A stretch of DNA of 64,000 bases, from assembly GCA_963402885.1 (NCBI GenBank), contig OY727101.1, forward strand, positions 18,328,417 through 18,392,416, read 5' to 3'. The DNA is from Antedon bifida (lineage: Eukaryota; Echinodermata; Crinoidea; Comatulida; Antedonidae). Below are positions 52,201 through 63,960 of the stretch, in pieces (positions within the stretch are counted from its first letter, which is position 1; each line of letters starts with the position of its first letter). The position numbers were made by a program, and so were the translations under genes. The notes under the pieces are model-generated. The model made no database searches, was not told the DNA's origin, and saw nothing but the letters and a program-made list of their open reading frames with translations.

Positions 52201-53192
52201 GCCTAGATGTTACTAACAAACCAACATTCTGTGTAGGCCTATGCATCCTAGGCTGGTTACTGGGCAGACCAACAGGGGGCCTAGCATCTCTACCTAGCCT
52301 ACTAGAATGGGGCCGGCTAATTTCTATTACAACGAAATGGGTAGCCATCTTCCACGAAAATAATGGCAGTCAAAACAAAACAAATAAATGAATATATAGG
52401 CATAGACTAATTTGTATGGTGGGGATCAGCAAAAAAAGGTCTAGGCCTAGGCCTAGATGCTACTCAAACCAAACATGAATCCTAGGCCGGTTAGTGGGCA
52501 GACCAACAGGGGGCCTAGCATCTCTACCTAGCCTAGACTGGGGCCATCTACAAGTAGGCATAGTACTCGCACATACAGAATCGTCAGCACAACCAAGGTA
52601 CTGAATAGTTAAGGGAACTTTTAAGGGACCTCTGAGGTCCCTTAAAAGTTAAGGGGAAAATAGACCAAGTTAAGGGTTTCCCTTAACCTTAAACCCTTTG
52701 TGAATACCACTTAAGTGAAACCCTTAATATTTTCTTGATTTAAGGGAAATTCATAGGATTTAAGGGAAATATCTTACTTAAGTGTGATTGGTGAATACGG
52801 CCACTGGAATCTTAGCTATATATCTACATAATCAGCTCACCAAACCTTTTGTGGCTTTTCACATGAATAAACTTTCTGGGCGCCCGGTCTAATAATACTT
52901 GCTGTTGCTTGCTCCTGGCAAGATTCTTTGACCCCAATAAACGCCACTGATAAATACAAACGTCATGCATGTAATTTCAAGTGTTAACAATAACTATAAT
53001 ATGCCTACATACATCTGTTGTAATGTTGTTACATTTGTTTTCTCCGTCCGGTCCCAACTCCTCAATACACATTTCTGCGTCCTCTTGTGGTTCTTGCACC
53101 ATCACCGTCATGGCGATATTTAAGTTCATTCTCATACAGTACAGTATACACATCGCCAGACAACACATGAAAGGAATCGTATACCGAATCAT
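46205..53192 (-). CDS. SLC17-family transporter, copy 2, 479 aa
   Basis: Nine exons on the minus strand: 53013-53192, 49545-49778, 49053-49140, 48426-48521, 48129-48259, 47860-48003, 47525-47657, 46664-46908 and 46205-46393; 1,440 nt, open throughout. It has the same architecture and intron phases as copy 1. Differences: exon 6 begins NVPWIEIL (one codon shorter); TM7-8 segment TGFLTLIANLLQFGIQ; GFDAAGIFSNPMDLSPPFSGVISG; and a different C-tail (NASKVHEDETIALIRTSKQNGSIKE). Intron 7 carries a SINE shared with copy 3 but not with copies 1 and 4. Intron 1 is long (about 3.2 kb) because of nested transposons. It appears functional. Confidence 0.92.
47165..47462 (+). mobile_element. tRNA-derived SINE (family 1) in SLC17 copy 2, intron 7
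   Basis: B box GGTTCGAATCC (47,200-47,210), then gcttgtatcctttaggcaag, tttacttacg, aagacacaactttgcgctga and a 3' end ttaggcgctatataaatcca followed by (tatta)n. It is shared at the identical site with copy 3. Confidence 0.82.
48335..48392. repeat. MITE family 1 core fragment
   Basis: Two tandem inner units (gtgcctaaatatggtggtga, tatgcccaaatttggtag) without terminal repeats in intron 4 of copy 2. Counterpart at 58,245-58,295 in copy 3. Confidence 0.65.
48603..48722. repeat. Remnants of MITE families D and C, side by side
   Basis: ctacgacgctgtctgagttt (family D right end) followed by tttgttcccactagagacgt and gttctagtgagaaccaaagc (family C). The order D then C also occurs at 26,888-27,258, so the two may have moved as a composite. 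Unit 2 counterpart: 58,512-58,632. Confidence 0.65.
48785..48988. repeat. GC-rich fold-back element (family F) in SLC17 copy 2, intron 3
   Basis: Ends AAAGGGTCTTTCACAC and GTGTGAAAGACCCTTT are perfect inverted repeats. The inside contains further inverted pairs (aatccggcacggttcc/ggaaccgtgccggat; acgcggctacgcgc/gcatagccgcgt). GC content is far above the surrounding DNA. No ORF. Copy 3 has the same element. Confidence 0.85.
49927..50075. repeat. MITE family 1, full copy, SLC17 copy 2 intron 1
   Basis: TAAAGCACTGTCTACACTAT and GTTTGATAGTGTAGACACAG ends with the standard core. It is followed directly by an element starting CAGGGCCGTAGCCAGG. Counterpart at 59,815-59,963. Confidence 0.87.
50487..51783. 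mobile_element. hAT-like non-autonomous element with about 170-bp terminal inverted repeats
   Basis: Starts CAGGGGCGGACCCAGG and ends CCTAGGTCCGCCCC. The arms are inverted over a long stretch (caacacccttaatttcttac, gttgtttctgccactaaatt, catccggacccgg, ttgatatgcttagtcgtaaa and their complements). The AT-rich centre has no convincing ORF. The CAGGGGCGGA terminus resembles hAT ends. At the matching site in unit 2 only a 154-bp remnant remains (60,372-60,525). Confidence 0.82.
51780..52804. mobile_element. Nested element with AGTGGCCGTATTCACCAATC ends
   Basis: Terminal inverted repeats AGTGGCCGTATTCACCAATC and GATTGGTGAATACGGCCACT. Subterminal arms contain many ttaaggg words in both orientations. 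The interior has a 240-bp imperfect direct duplication (52,125-52,365 and 52,366-52,560). It sits in the last bases of the hAT-like element; unit 2 shows the uninterrupted sequence. No transposase. Confidence 0.84.
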
Positions 53193-56098
53193 GTTAAAAA
53201 CACGGCAAACAAAATACAGGTTGACAATAATTCTAATCAACACAGTCACAAGTGAATTTTACTAACAAAGAGTAACTTTCGAGAAAAAAAATACTGATCA
53301 ATCTCGTTGCATAGGCCTAATATGATTTTCTGCTGGCATAAACAGAGATTAGGCCCAACATGCGGAATTCACTTAGATTGTTGTGCTGGCCATTTAATTT
53401 CTGTAGGCCTACAAAAAATGGTCAACCTGAATTAGGTCTACAGTATTTGCATTAAAATAAGACTGTTCCATTTTTATAAGGGTGTTCATTCTTCAGTCAA
53501 TTATTACTGTTGAGAAACAGAAAAAAAGACAAACGCTTAAAAGTTATACATCGTTATTTTTCAAACACACATATAAATAATTCAAAAGTTCTATAAATGC
53601 AAATTATATAATTTAATCTTATTAGAAATGTGTATACAAAACAATGTAGAACAAAAATTCTGATCATAGCTGCAAAAGTATTGCATTTAGCATCGAAAGA
53701 GTCAGCGTTATAACTAGGTTAAAGTCAGTTAACTAATAGTTAGTTAACTAGATTAAAGTCGGTTAACTAGATCAAAGTCAGTTAACTAGACTATCAAACT
53801 TGATGTGAACAAATGTGATTTGCCCATATATGGACACGTTGATGTCATATCACTACCATATTTGGGCACATCACATTTTTTTGATCAAACTAGTTAGTAG
53901 ACAGAGCTTAGAGTCAGATTGACAAAAAAATATCTATATAAATCCACAAATATATACGTGTAAAAATATAATTATACTATATATAATAAAATATTAAGAA
54001 TGTATTTTTTACAATTTTTTGACATTTTAAGATCGGATCTACTTGCACTTAAACAGATAATTACATTTTAACGTAAGTAGACTAAGGGCGTCGATTTCGC
54101 ATCATTATCATGTTTAAGGTAGGCATTGAATCCGTTTTTTTATAAGTGTTTATATAAGGAGACACTACATACAAACGTGTTTAAGATAGGCACATCTAGA
54201 CTTGCCCCAAGTCTGTATTTAAGTTGTCAATGTTATGTTTTTTCACCAGATCAAGATTATACGTATGAAACGCCATATGTGCCAACATATTCATCTTTTT
54301 AATAATTTGAAACGCCGTCGAGAACCAAGACAAGGCACTGCATACCGCTTGGTTATCATAAGATGTTTAAGGTAGGTACTAGGTCTATCGTCCAATTGTT
54401 TATCATACAAATGTAGCACTGTTATACCATTGTTCAGGCATATCGCAAGTGTTTAATGTATAAGGCGTCCATATGAGGATCACATGCCTTACTGTAGTAA
54501 TAAAGTAGCCTAGTAGTTATGTCACTAATTCCTCCATGAGGGGTTGTACATATTGTTGTACTTATATTTGCAAGTCTACCGCTTCAAACTAAACTAATTC
54601 ATGTTATTTGATTGGACGATTGTGATTCACTTGGCGTACATTATGACGTACTATTTAACGATCGTGGAATAGTAATTGTTTTCGTGTAAGGAAAAAATAT
54701 TATTTTCGTACGAAAAAAGAAAAATCTGCGTGAAATTCAATAGCAGTATCTGTTGCTCAGCGTCTGTTGTCGAACCATGGAGGTATAAAACCATACCTCC
54801 ATGGTCGAACGGAAGCAACGCCATGCACGACGCGATCTCTCAAGATACAAGATAACTTTATTGTCAAATAATTCAACGAAAGATTTGAAATTGGTTTTTC
54901 TCATGGCAACTTAATATAAAAATAGAATAAAATCAGTAAAATGTTAGAACACAAAGTAAAATACACAGTACAGTAACAATATACAGATAAAAATGCATAT
55001 ACAGGATTTACAAAATACAAAAATTAATCATAAGAGGATAAATGCGATTAGGTGTTCCCAGATGTTCGAAAATACAATTATTTCAGAACAATGGCAATGA
55101 CAAGAATATATTCATTCAATTCATTCAAAGTGACATTTATTTATTTCAATAAAGACAGTTAAACAAGATGAAAGTAAAAAAAAAGAACAACAGTTGAAGA
55201 AGGCAATTTAAAAAAAACATAATGCTTGTGGGAGACATGCCAAAAAAATAAACAAAAAACAAAAACCAAAAAATATCAAATGCATAACATAGGTAAACTG
55301 TCGTCTTCTGGTAAACATATTGAAGTTTACAATAGATAAATAAGAGGCATAATATAATAAAAATTAATATTTGGATGTTAGATGTTATATAAAATATAAT
55401 TTCATCTTTCACCGAATGAAAATATTACCATCGTACTCATAAACATTCATACTTTGTATACTATACCCCAACTGTAAACACAACATCGGATATTTTGATC
55501 TCCCCGAGGTTTAAAAAAAACATCCCGTAAAATCTCTAAAATGGCTATCCAGGGAAGGAGTCGGGATATAAATTATATAGGCCTGCGGAATTTAATTATT
55601 CTTAAAGCGTTTGTTTTTGGTTTAAAATTATTTATTTTAATTTCATGCAATGCGATTTTGTATCCAATTATCAGTGATATATCTCCACATACTACATAAA
55701 GGTATGCCCAGTATCACTATAGGAATATTTGGTAATAATCTAATTTGTATCACGTGTGTGCGGTATCATGTAAGTTTAGGTTAAGGATTATGGTATGGTA
55801 TATTACTATGAGATACATGTGGAACCATGCGATGTTGCAGATGTTGTAATAAAAATGTCCTATATACTGGAGAAATCTAGATACAGTACCAAGAATCGGC
55901 TGGATGATTTTGTGTTAAGAGTAAACCAGTCAGATTTAGAAGCAGGCAAACGTTTTACAAAGTGCCGCACTTTGCGGCGGTCGGAAAGTCTCTCCGTGCC
56001 AAACTCACCCACCAAGGCATTATAAGTCAGCCTATTACTATAGGAAAACTTATTGTTTATTTTCCTTCAAATCAGAGACAATATTAAATTTATAATAA
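53193..56098. other. Spacer between SLC17 copies 2 and 3
   Basis: Copy 2's 5' flank to about 53,585, then unit 2's copy of the 3' flank. It carries a short tandem gttaactagattaaagtcag array (53,700-53,785), a MITE at 53,787-53,909, repeat H (54,190-54,325) and a hairpin at 54,775-54,805. No gene was recognised. Confidence 0.55.
53787..53909. repeat. MITE family 1 copy in unit 2 flank
   Basis: Counterpart of 43,917-44,039 at the same site in the duplicated unit. Confidence 0.78.
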
Positions 56099-59000
56099 TT
56101 ACTCTTTTATTGAACCATTCTGTTTTGATGTGCGAATTAAGGCTATCGTTTCGTCTTCATGTACTTTACTAGCGTTTTTCGACCACTCTTGCTCTTCGCC
56201 TTGTGCGAACGCTAGATAAACCAAAAGTCCGAATATTTGAATACCAGCAACTACTGCAAAAAATACGTTCCATTTCTGAAGCGTGTTCTGTAATAAAATA
56301 ATTAGGCTAATTTAAATTTGAATGGTGAGCAATAAAGCGATGGATACTATTAAGATTATATAATAATAGTAATTATAATAACATTTCAATGACGAGTTGT
56401 TATCACACAAAATCATGACCAACAAAACTAAAACATAGGCATATTGACATAATGTATTTAAAAACAATATAGGCCTAATGTATTGTTTGAAGGTATATGC
56501 CTAAATGATGCAATATCCCTGGCATAGTTTGTTCATAAACATTTACCTCATCTTTAATAATTGTGCCAAGAACTAATGGCCCGATAAAACCAGTAATACC
56601 GGATGCTGTCAACATTAATCCAGAAATGACCCCAGCAAATGGTGGTGAGAGATCCATAGGATTCGAAAATATTCCAGCAGCGTTAAATCCATATATGGAA
56701 TACACAATCGTCACTAGAACAACGGTAACTGTCACGTGATTGTTATCGAAATAATTCAATAGAATTAGAAAAAATGATGATACGCCGAGAGCTGTTGAAA
56801 AAAAAACATACGCATTGATTATTCAAGTTACCTTTTCAAAGAGTTATGATTGCTTGGTACGTAAATATTTTGAGTAGCCTAAGTTTTCTACACACTCGAT
56901 ACAATTCTTAGTGAGTAGTAAACACTCACTGCAGGAAAACGAGAATAAAATAGACCACTGTAATTTAGAGGAGAATGTAAACGAAATGTGCAATGTGTCA
57001 CAAGCAGCACACAAATCGGACATTTTGTATCATTAATGAAAATGTGACATTGTCACTTTAACAGTGTGTTGGACGTTTCGAGGTTCGAATCCAACTCCCG
57101 CCGCATTGCTTGTATCCTTTAGGCAAGATACTTTACTTACGTTTGCCTCTCTCCACCCAGGTGACGTGTATAAATGGGAACCCGGTTAGATCAAGACACA
57201 ACTTTGCGCTGATTACTAGCTGCATTATGGGAGTATGTTTCCATACGTGTTTGATCAGGAAAAAATTACTGGGTAATAATGTTCAGCGCTTAGAGGTTTC
57301 ACAACATTAGGCGCTATATAAATCCAGGATATTATTATTAACAATATTCTAGCATACAGTGTTAACATATAGGCCTACTGCAATTTGGAAGAGAGAGAAG
57401 ACTCACTTATCGCCACAAACATCTTTCTTGTACTTAGTACGCTGAGATAAGAACGGTTAACAATACCATCGGCTATGAATCCACATGTGAATTGGATGCC
57501 AAATTGGAGTAGATTCGCTATGAGTGTCAGAAAGCCAGTCTAAAAATAATGTTCAGTTATTGTTGATTTTAGGAAGCGTAACTAAAACAACATTATAAAG
57601 ATGCCTATGTTTATTAATTCTATACAGGTCATATACAAAATATCTTCTGCCTTTGGTATTCATAAACCTTCCAGACCAACTGTCCATCCCCTCCCCACTC
57701 AGGACACGTATACACATAAATAGTTCACTCGTGGTAGGCATACTCCACAGTTTTCGAAACCTACCGTTTCCAAGCTGTACCCAAGAACATGAGTGAATAA
57801 CAACGGCATGTCGGAAAGAAATGTATACCATCCAAACTCAAAAGTCACTACACAAATAATCAGTGCCAGAACTGGTGTGGAACACAATATTTCTATCCAT
57901 GGAACATTCTGCAAAACAAAAATTAATAGAATATAATGCTGTTCTGTAGAACATGACAGCGATTGTCACTGTGGTTTTGGACACATCGATCGGATATGTA
58001 AACATATACAAATTATTAAGTGATTAGGCCTACCCTTTTCTGTTCGGTTTGATTCAAAGCCAAATGAATGTGTTCTCTTTCGTTGATCGATAAGAACGGG
58101 TGCACACTGGGAGACTCATAGATCAGTGTCAACCATACAAGTGTCCAAACAGCTCCAGTAATACCTATTAAATATAAAATAATAAAGCATAGGTAAATAA
58201 CAGAGTACTAACGAGTTTTGTTAAGATAGCTTTATTAGGCTGTCATGTGCCTAAATATGGTGGTGATATGCCCAAATTTGGTAGAGAAGTGTAAATTTTT
58301 GGATTGGAACATTTTCTTCATATAGCTTACCATAAGAATAAAAAGAAAAGTGCCATCCGCTAAATATATCCGAAGAACACATCCACGCAGACAAATAGCT
58401 TGATATAATTAAACCAATACACATTCCTAATAATGATAATAAAAAAAAAACACATAGTCAAGCCTGTTCATAACTATAGAGTAATATTATTACCATAACC
58501 GAGAATGGTGACAGTAAGACGTTCCGTCGGGCCTTGTCTACGACGCTGTCTGAGTTTGCCCTAATTCTTTGTTCCCACTAGAGACGTTTGCGTTTACGTT
58601 CTTGTGTTACGTTCTAGTGAGAACCAAAACTTAAGAAGAAACTCCAATATTGTAAGGAACCACACAGTGTGAAACATTTCACTAGTATTGGCGTAAAGGG
58701 TCTTTCACACTTGTATCGTGTTTACGCGGCTACGCGCATATCGATTGGCGCATAGCCGCGTGGATCAAGTGTCGTGAAAATGGTCTTTCACACCTAATCC
58801 GGCACGGTTCCGGTCCGTTTCGTTTTCACATCAAGCGGCCGCGTGGAGCGTCGTGGACCGCCGGAACCGTGCCGGATCATGTGTGAAAGACCCTTTAGAC
58901 TGTCGTGGCTTTCGCAACTGGTAAGGTAATCTACGGATTCAGAAATCTGGATTATACGTAGGCCTACCAGATAATGTAATTGACACCATTGTACTTCTTT

Positions 59001-60913
59001 CGTTCGGCATCGCCCATTTGGAAATGAGAACGTAGGCTCCCGGTAGCGCTATTCCCTGCAAAATGTAAATTTTAATATTTTGGTATGTCTGTTACAAAAC
59101 GACATATTTGATATAAAACAACTGTATAGTTATGTTACCCGCACTAGCAACATTTTTAAACCAGCAAAAGCTTTTGAAGAGCTGCTTTACAAAATAATTA
59201 GTTACATATATACACTTTATTTAGACACGAGACTGATTTACAACTTATATTGATTGTTTTTACACAAGTTCGTGATATTACAAAAAAAAAACCAACACCA
59301 TATAAATACGACAAAAAAGATAGAAAAAATTGAAAAGAAAAAAAAAAAGGCCTAATGTTTCTATGCGAGTAGTAGTATGTTTCTTGCAACAAATTCCAAA
59401 CTTATCAACAGTGTTGTTTCCAATCAGTTCGAAACTAACCTGTCCAATACCATCAAGAATTCTCAGCGCAATCAGTAGATTAACACTGATAGCCGCTACC
59501 GCTGGAATAAACGAAGTCAGCAGAGAAGACCAGACAACTGCAATCGCAACAACGCGTTTTCCGCCAATTTGTCCTGCCAACCAACCCCCAGGAATCGGCA
59601 TGATGGTGTAACCAATGTAGAACGATCCAAGGATAAGCTGTTGTGTTCCAGTGTTCCAGTCAAATCTCTCTATCTACGAGGATGAAAAAACCCATGTGTG
59701 AAATTGATTTGAAAAATTTCAACCGACATAAATAGAAACATACTAAAAACAATGAACGTAGGCCAGTACGGTATACAAGTAATTACTAGGTATTATTTGC
59801 ATTGATTAATCACCGTAAAGCACTGTCTACACTATCAAACTTATAGTTTGACAAAAAAATGTGATGTGCCCAAATATGGTAGTGATATGCTTAAATATGG
59901 TAGTGATATGACATCATCATGTCCATATATGGGCACATTACATACAGTTTGATAGTGTAGACACAGGGCCGTAGCCAGGATCTGTCAAGGTGGGTTCGGA
60001 CACTAAGTATTTGGGTCACTGCCCCGCGTCTGAGGCGAATTTTGTGTTAATGACACCCCTTGATGGCCGGAAATGGTACTCTCACACATAACATTTATGA
60101 TAAATGGCACCTCTAATTGGCCGGAAAAAACACTCTCATGCAGCATGCTACCATTGAACAAAACGATCGTACTTTTTTCCTCCTCCTCACACACGTGGAC
60201 TATTTAAAGGACGATGACATTTTGTTGTATGTTATATGCGCGTGCTCTGTGTGCGGAACCATTGTTCGATTGTTTGATCATTCACTCGGTATTTTGTTTT
60301 GCGTTCAAGTTACAAGCCCCAAAAAAAAGCACAATTTGGGTGAGAAGGCAAATTCAATGCTTATTATAGCCAGGGGCGGACCCAGGGATGTTTCCCTTGT
60401 GGCCCGGGCAACACCCTTAATTTCTTACTAAATGTTGTTTCTGCCACTAAATTAAAATTGAGTTCCATTTCATCGTATACAGTATCCATCCGGACCCGCT
60501 AGGGCAACACCCCTAGGTCCGCCCCTGGAATCTTAGCTATATATCTACATAATCAGCTCATCAAACCTTTTGTGGCTTTTCACATGAATAAACTTTCTGG
60601 GCGCCCGGTCTAATAATACTTGCTGTTGCTTGCTCCTGGCAAGATTCTTTGACCCCAATAAACGCCACTGATAAATACAAACGTCATGCATGTAATTTCA
60701 AGTGTTAACAATAACTATAATATGCCTACATACATCTGTTGTAATGTTGTTACATTTGTTTTCTCCGTCCGGTCCCAACTCCTCAATACACGTTTCTGCG
60801 TCCTCCGCTGGTTCTTTCACCATCACCGTCATGGCGATATTTAAGTTCATTCTCATACAGTACAGTATACACATCGCCAGACAACACATGAAAGGAATCG
60901 TATACCGAATCAT
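56099..60913 (-). CDS. SLC17-family transporter, copy 3, 479 aa
   Basis: Nine exons on the minus strand: 60734-60913, 59440-59673, 58968-59055, 58331-58426, 58034-58164, 57765-57908, 57407-57539, 56547-56791 and 56099-56287; 1,440 nt with no stop. It is the closest relative of copy 2. Small changes include IERFDWNTGTQQ for IETFDWNTETQQ, MCIGL for MCMGL, GWYTFLSDMPLLF for GLYTILSDMPLFF and FNAAGIF for FDAAGIF. Directly upstream of the ATG about 70 bp found in copies 1 and 2 (tgacaataattct and flanks) is missing, so its 5'UTR or promoter differs. It appears functional in coding terms. Confidence 0.92.
57055..57350 (+). mobile_element. tRNA-derived SINE (family 1) in SLC17 copy 3, intron 7
   Basis: Orthologous within the duplication to the SINE at 47,165. 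It has the same B box GGTTCGAATCC and the same tail, so it predates duplication of units 1 and 2. Confidence 0.82.
58695..58896. repeat. GC-rich fold-back element (family F) in SLC17 copy 3, intron 3
   Basis: Counterpart of 48,785-48,988, almost identical. Confidence 0.85.
59815..59963. repeat. MITE family 1, full copy, SLC17 copy 3 intron 1
   Basis: Counterpart of 49,927-50,075 with the same flanking CAGGGCCGTAGCCAGG. Confidence 0.87.
60372..60525. mobile_element. Collapsed hAT-like element in unit 2
   Basis: CAGGGGCGGACCCAGGGATG left end runs through one arm to catccggacccg, then jumps directly to ctagggcaacacccctaggt and CCGCCCCTG. It keeps one arm plus the opposite tip of the element that is long in unit 1. 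Confidence 0.8.
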
Positions 60914-62778
60914 GTTAAAAACACGGCAAACAGAAAGAGAAGAAACAGAAAAAAAATACTGATCAATCTCGTTGCATATGATTTTCTCCTGACATAAACG
61001 GAGATTAGGCCCAACATGCGGAATTCACTTAAATTGTTGTGCTGGCCATTTAATTGCTGTACAAAAAATTGTCAACCTGAATTAGGTCTACAGTATTTGC
61101 ATTGAAAATAAGACTGTTCCATTTTTATAAGGGTGTTCATTCTTCAGTCAATTATTACTGTTGAGAAACAGAAAAAAATACAAACGTTTAAAAGTTATAC
61201 ATCGTTATTTCTCAAACACACATATAAATAATTCAAAAGTTCTATAATTGCAAATTATTTAATTTAATCCTATTAGAAATGTGTATACAAAACAATGTAA
61301 AACAAAAATTCTGATCATAGCTGCAAAAGTATTGCATTTAGCATAGAAAGAGTCAGCGTTATAACTAGGTTAAAGTCAGTTAACTAATAGTTAGTTAACT
61401 AGACTAGATTAAAGTCAGTTAACTAGATCAAAGTCAGTTAACTAGATTAAAGTCAGATTTTTTTAAATACTTATATACATTCAAAAATATATACATATAA
61501 AACCGAGTAAAATAATTATAGTATATACAATAAAATATTAAAAAGTGCTTTTTACAATGTTTTTGACAATTTAAAGTAACATTACATTAACCAAACACTC
61601 CCCCCAGACAAACTAAATCCGCGATTTAAAGTAACATTACATTAACCAAACACTCCCCCAAACAAACTAAATCTGCGATTTTACGTGCGTGGACGAATTT
61701 TAAAAAAAAACCTCGCCAAAAAAAATAAAAAAATTCGAAAATCAGTGAAGCGTGAAATTACATTACTTAATATCCCAGATCCCAGATGTTCGAAGATACA
61801 ATTATTTCAGAACAATGACAATGACAAGAATATATTCATTCAAATTCAAAGTTACATTTATTTATTTCAATAAAGACAGTTAAACAAGATGAAAGTAAAA
61901 AAAATGAACGATAACAGTTGAAGAGGCAATTTAAAAAAAACCCCATAATGCTTGTGGGAGACAAAAAAAAATAAACCAAAAAAACAAAAACCAAAAAATA
62001 TCAAATGCATAACATAGGTAAACAGTCATCCTCTGGTAAACACATTGAAGTTTACAATAGATAAATAAGAGGCATAATGTAATAAAAATTATTATTTGGA
62101 TGTTAGATGTTATATAAAATAGAATTTCATCTTTCACCGAGTGAAAATATTACCATCGTACTCATAAACATTCATACTTTGTATACTATACCCCAACTGT
62201 AAACACAACATCGGATATTTTGATCTCCCCGAGGTTTTAAAAAAAATTAGGTAAAATCTCTAAAATGGCTATCCAGGGAAGGAGTCGGGATATAAATTAT
62301 ATATGGAATTTAATTATTTTTAAAGCGTTTGTTTTTGGTTTAAAATTATTTATTTTAATTTCATTCAATGCGATTTTGTATCCAATTCTCAGTGATGTAT
62401 CTCCACATGTATGCCCAGTATCACTATAGAAATATTTGGTAATACAGCATCTAATTTGTATCACATGTGTGCGGTATCATGTAAGTTTAGGTTAAGGATT
62501 ATGGTATGGTATATTACTATGAGATACATGTGGAACCATGCGATGTTACAGATGTTGTAATAAAAAAATTGTCCTATATACTGGAGAAATCTAGATACAG
62601 TACCGAGAATCGGCACCGGTGGAATCGGCTGGATGATTTTGTGCCGCACTTTGCGGCGGTCGGAAAGTCTCTCCGTGCCAAACTCCCCCACCAAGGCATT
62701 ATAAGTCAGCCTATTACATATAGGAAAACTTATTGTTTATTTTCCTTCAAATCAGAGACAATATTAAATTTATAATAA
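60914..62778. other. Spacer between SLC17 copies 3 and 4
   Basis: Copy 3's 5' flank, then unit 3's shortened 3' flank. About 1 kb present in units 1 and 2 (including repeat H and the hairpin) is replaced near 61,560-61,780 by unique sequence with a 55-bp direct repeat. No gene was recognised. Confidence 0.55.
61573..61682. repeat. 55-bp direct repeat, two copies
   Basis: aaagtaacattacattaacc, then aaacactcccc, then aaactaaat and gcgattt, starting at 61,573 and 61,628. Present only in unit 3. Confidence 0.85.
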
Positions 62779-63900
62779 TTACTCTTTTATTGAACCATTC
62801 TGTTTTGATGTGCGAATTAAGGCTATCGTTTCGTCGTCATGTACTTTACTAGCGTTTTTCGACCACTCTTGCTCTTCGCCTTGTGCGAACGCTAGATAAA
62901 CCAAAAGTCCGAATATTTGAATTCCAGCAACGACTGCAAAAAATACGTTCCATTTCTGAAGCGTGTTCTGTAATAAAATAATTAGGCTAATTTAAATTTG
63001 AACGGTGAGCAATAAAGCGATGGATAATATTAAGATTATATAATAGGTAGTAGTTATAATAACATTTCAATGACGAGTTGTTATCACACAAAATCATGAC
63101 AAGTTAGCTAACAAAACTAAAACATAGGCATATTGACATAATTTATTTAAAAACAATTTAGGCCTAATGTATTGTTTGAAGGTATAGGCCTAAATGATGC
63201 AATATCCCTGGCGTAGTTTTTTCATAAACATTTACCTCGCCGTTAATAATTGTGCCAAGAACTAATGGCCCGATAAAACCAGTAATACTGGATGCTGCCA
63301 ACATTAATCCAGAAATGATTCCAGAAAATGGTGGTGAGAGATCCATAGGATTCGAAAATATTCCAGCGACGTCAAATCCATATATGGAATACACTATCGT
63401 CACTAGAACAACGGTAACTGTCACGTGATTGTTATCGAAATAATTCAATAGAATTAGAAAAAATGATGATACGCCGAGAGCTGTTGAAAAAAACATACAC
63501 ATTGATTATTGAAGTTACTTTTTTGTATCGATATATATAACACATAAAATAAAATGTAACGTTTCTGATCAGTCATTATTAAGGTACTTCGATAATTTTG
63601 TCTCAGCAATGTCTAGATTTCATTAGCTTGAAGCCGCGATTTTTAAAATCTTTGCGAATTATTTCGACTGAAAAGATTGGTTTTGTGACGACCATATCAC
63701 GCTATATTTACCTAACAGCTTAGATACTCCACACATGTTAAGCCCTATACAAATCATTTCAACTCACTTATTGCCACAAACATCTTCCTTGTACTTCGGA
63801 CGCTGAGATATGAACGGTTAATAATAACATCGGCTATGAATCCACATGTGAATTTTATGCCAAACTGGATTATGTTTGCTACCAATGTCAAAAGGCCAGC
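62779..63900 (-). CDS. SLC17-family transporter, copy 4, 3' part (5' exons beyond the window)
   Basis: Three exons on the minus strand: 63768-63900 (exon 7, AGLLTLVANIIQFGIKFTCG), 63236-63480 (exon 8) and 62779-62967 (exon 9), all in phase and open. Exon 7 and intron 7 match copy 1 almost base for base. Exon 9, intron 8 and the 3' flank match copies 2 and 3 (SKVHDDETIALIRTSKQNGSIKE). Exon 8 mixes both (FDVAGIF as in copy 1; PPFSG as in copy 2). Exons 1-6 should lie to the right of the window. Confidence 0.9.
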
Positions 63901-63960
63901 CTTAAAAAAGGAAATTATATTGAAATAAAAGTATTCATTCGTAAACATTTGCATTCCCCA

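Larger units (their letters stand above)
43801..53585. repeat. Segmental duplication unit 1 (contains SLC17 copy 2)
   Basis: From tctataaatgcaaattatat at 43,807 the sequence is collinear with unit 2 from 53,592, through the 3' flank, the whole transporter gene and its upstream region. It is about 9.8 kb. The extra 2.1 kb relative to unit 2 is mostly the nested transposons at 50,487-52,804. Confidence 0.88.
53586..61240. repeat. Segmental duplication unit 2 (contains SLC17 copy 3)
   Basis: Collinear with 43,801-53,585 and nearly identical over long stretches. It is about 7.65 kb. Notable differences: no nested 51,780-52,804 element, collapsed hAT-like element, 5' flank deletion of copy 3. Confidence 0.88.

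Noticed and set aside
52149..52391. Open frames of 72-80 residues in the nested transposon
   Set aside because: Low complexity, no transposase motifs, and they sit in the duplicated noncoding interior of the element.
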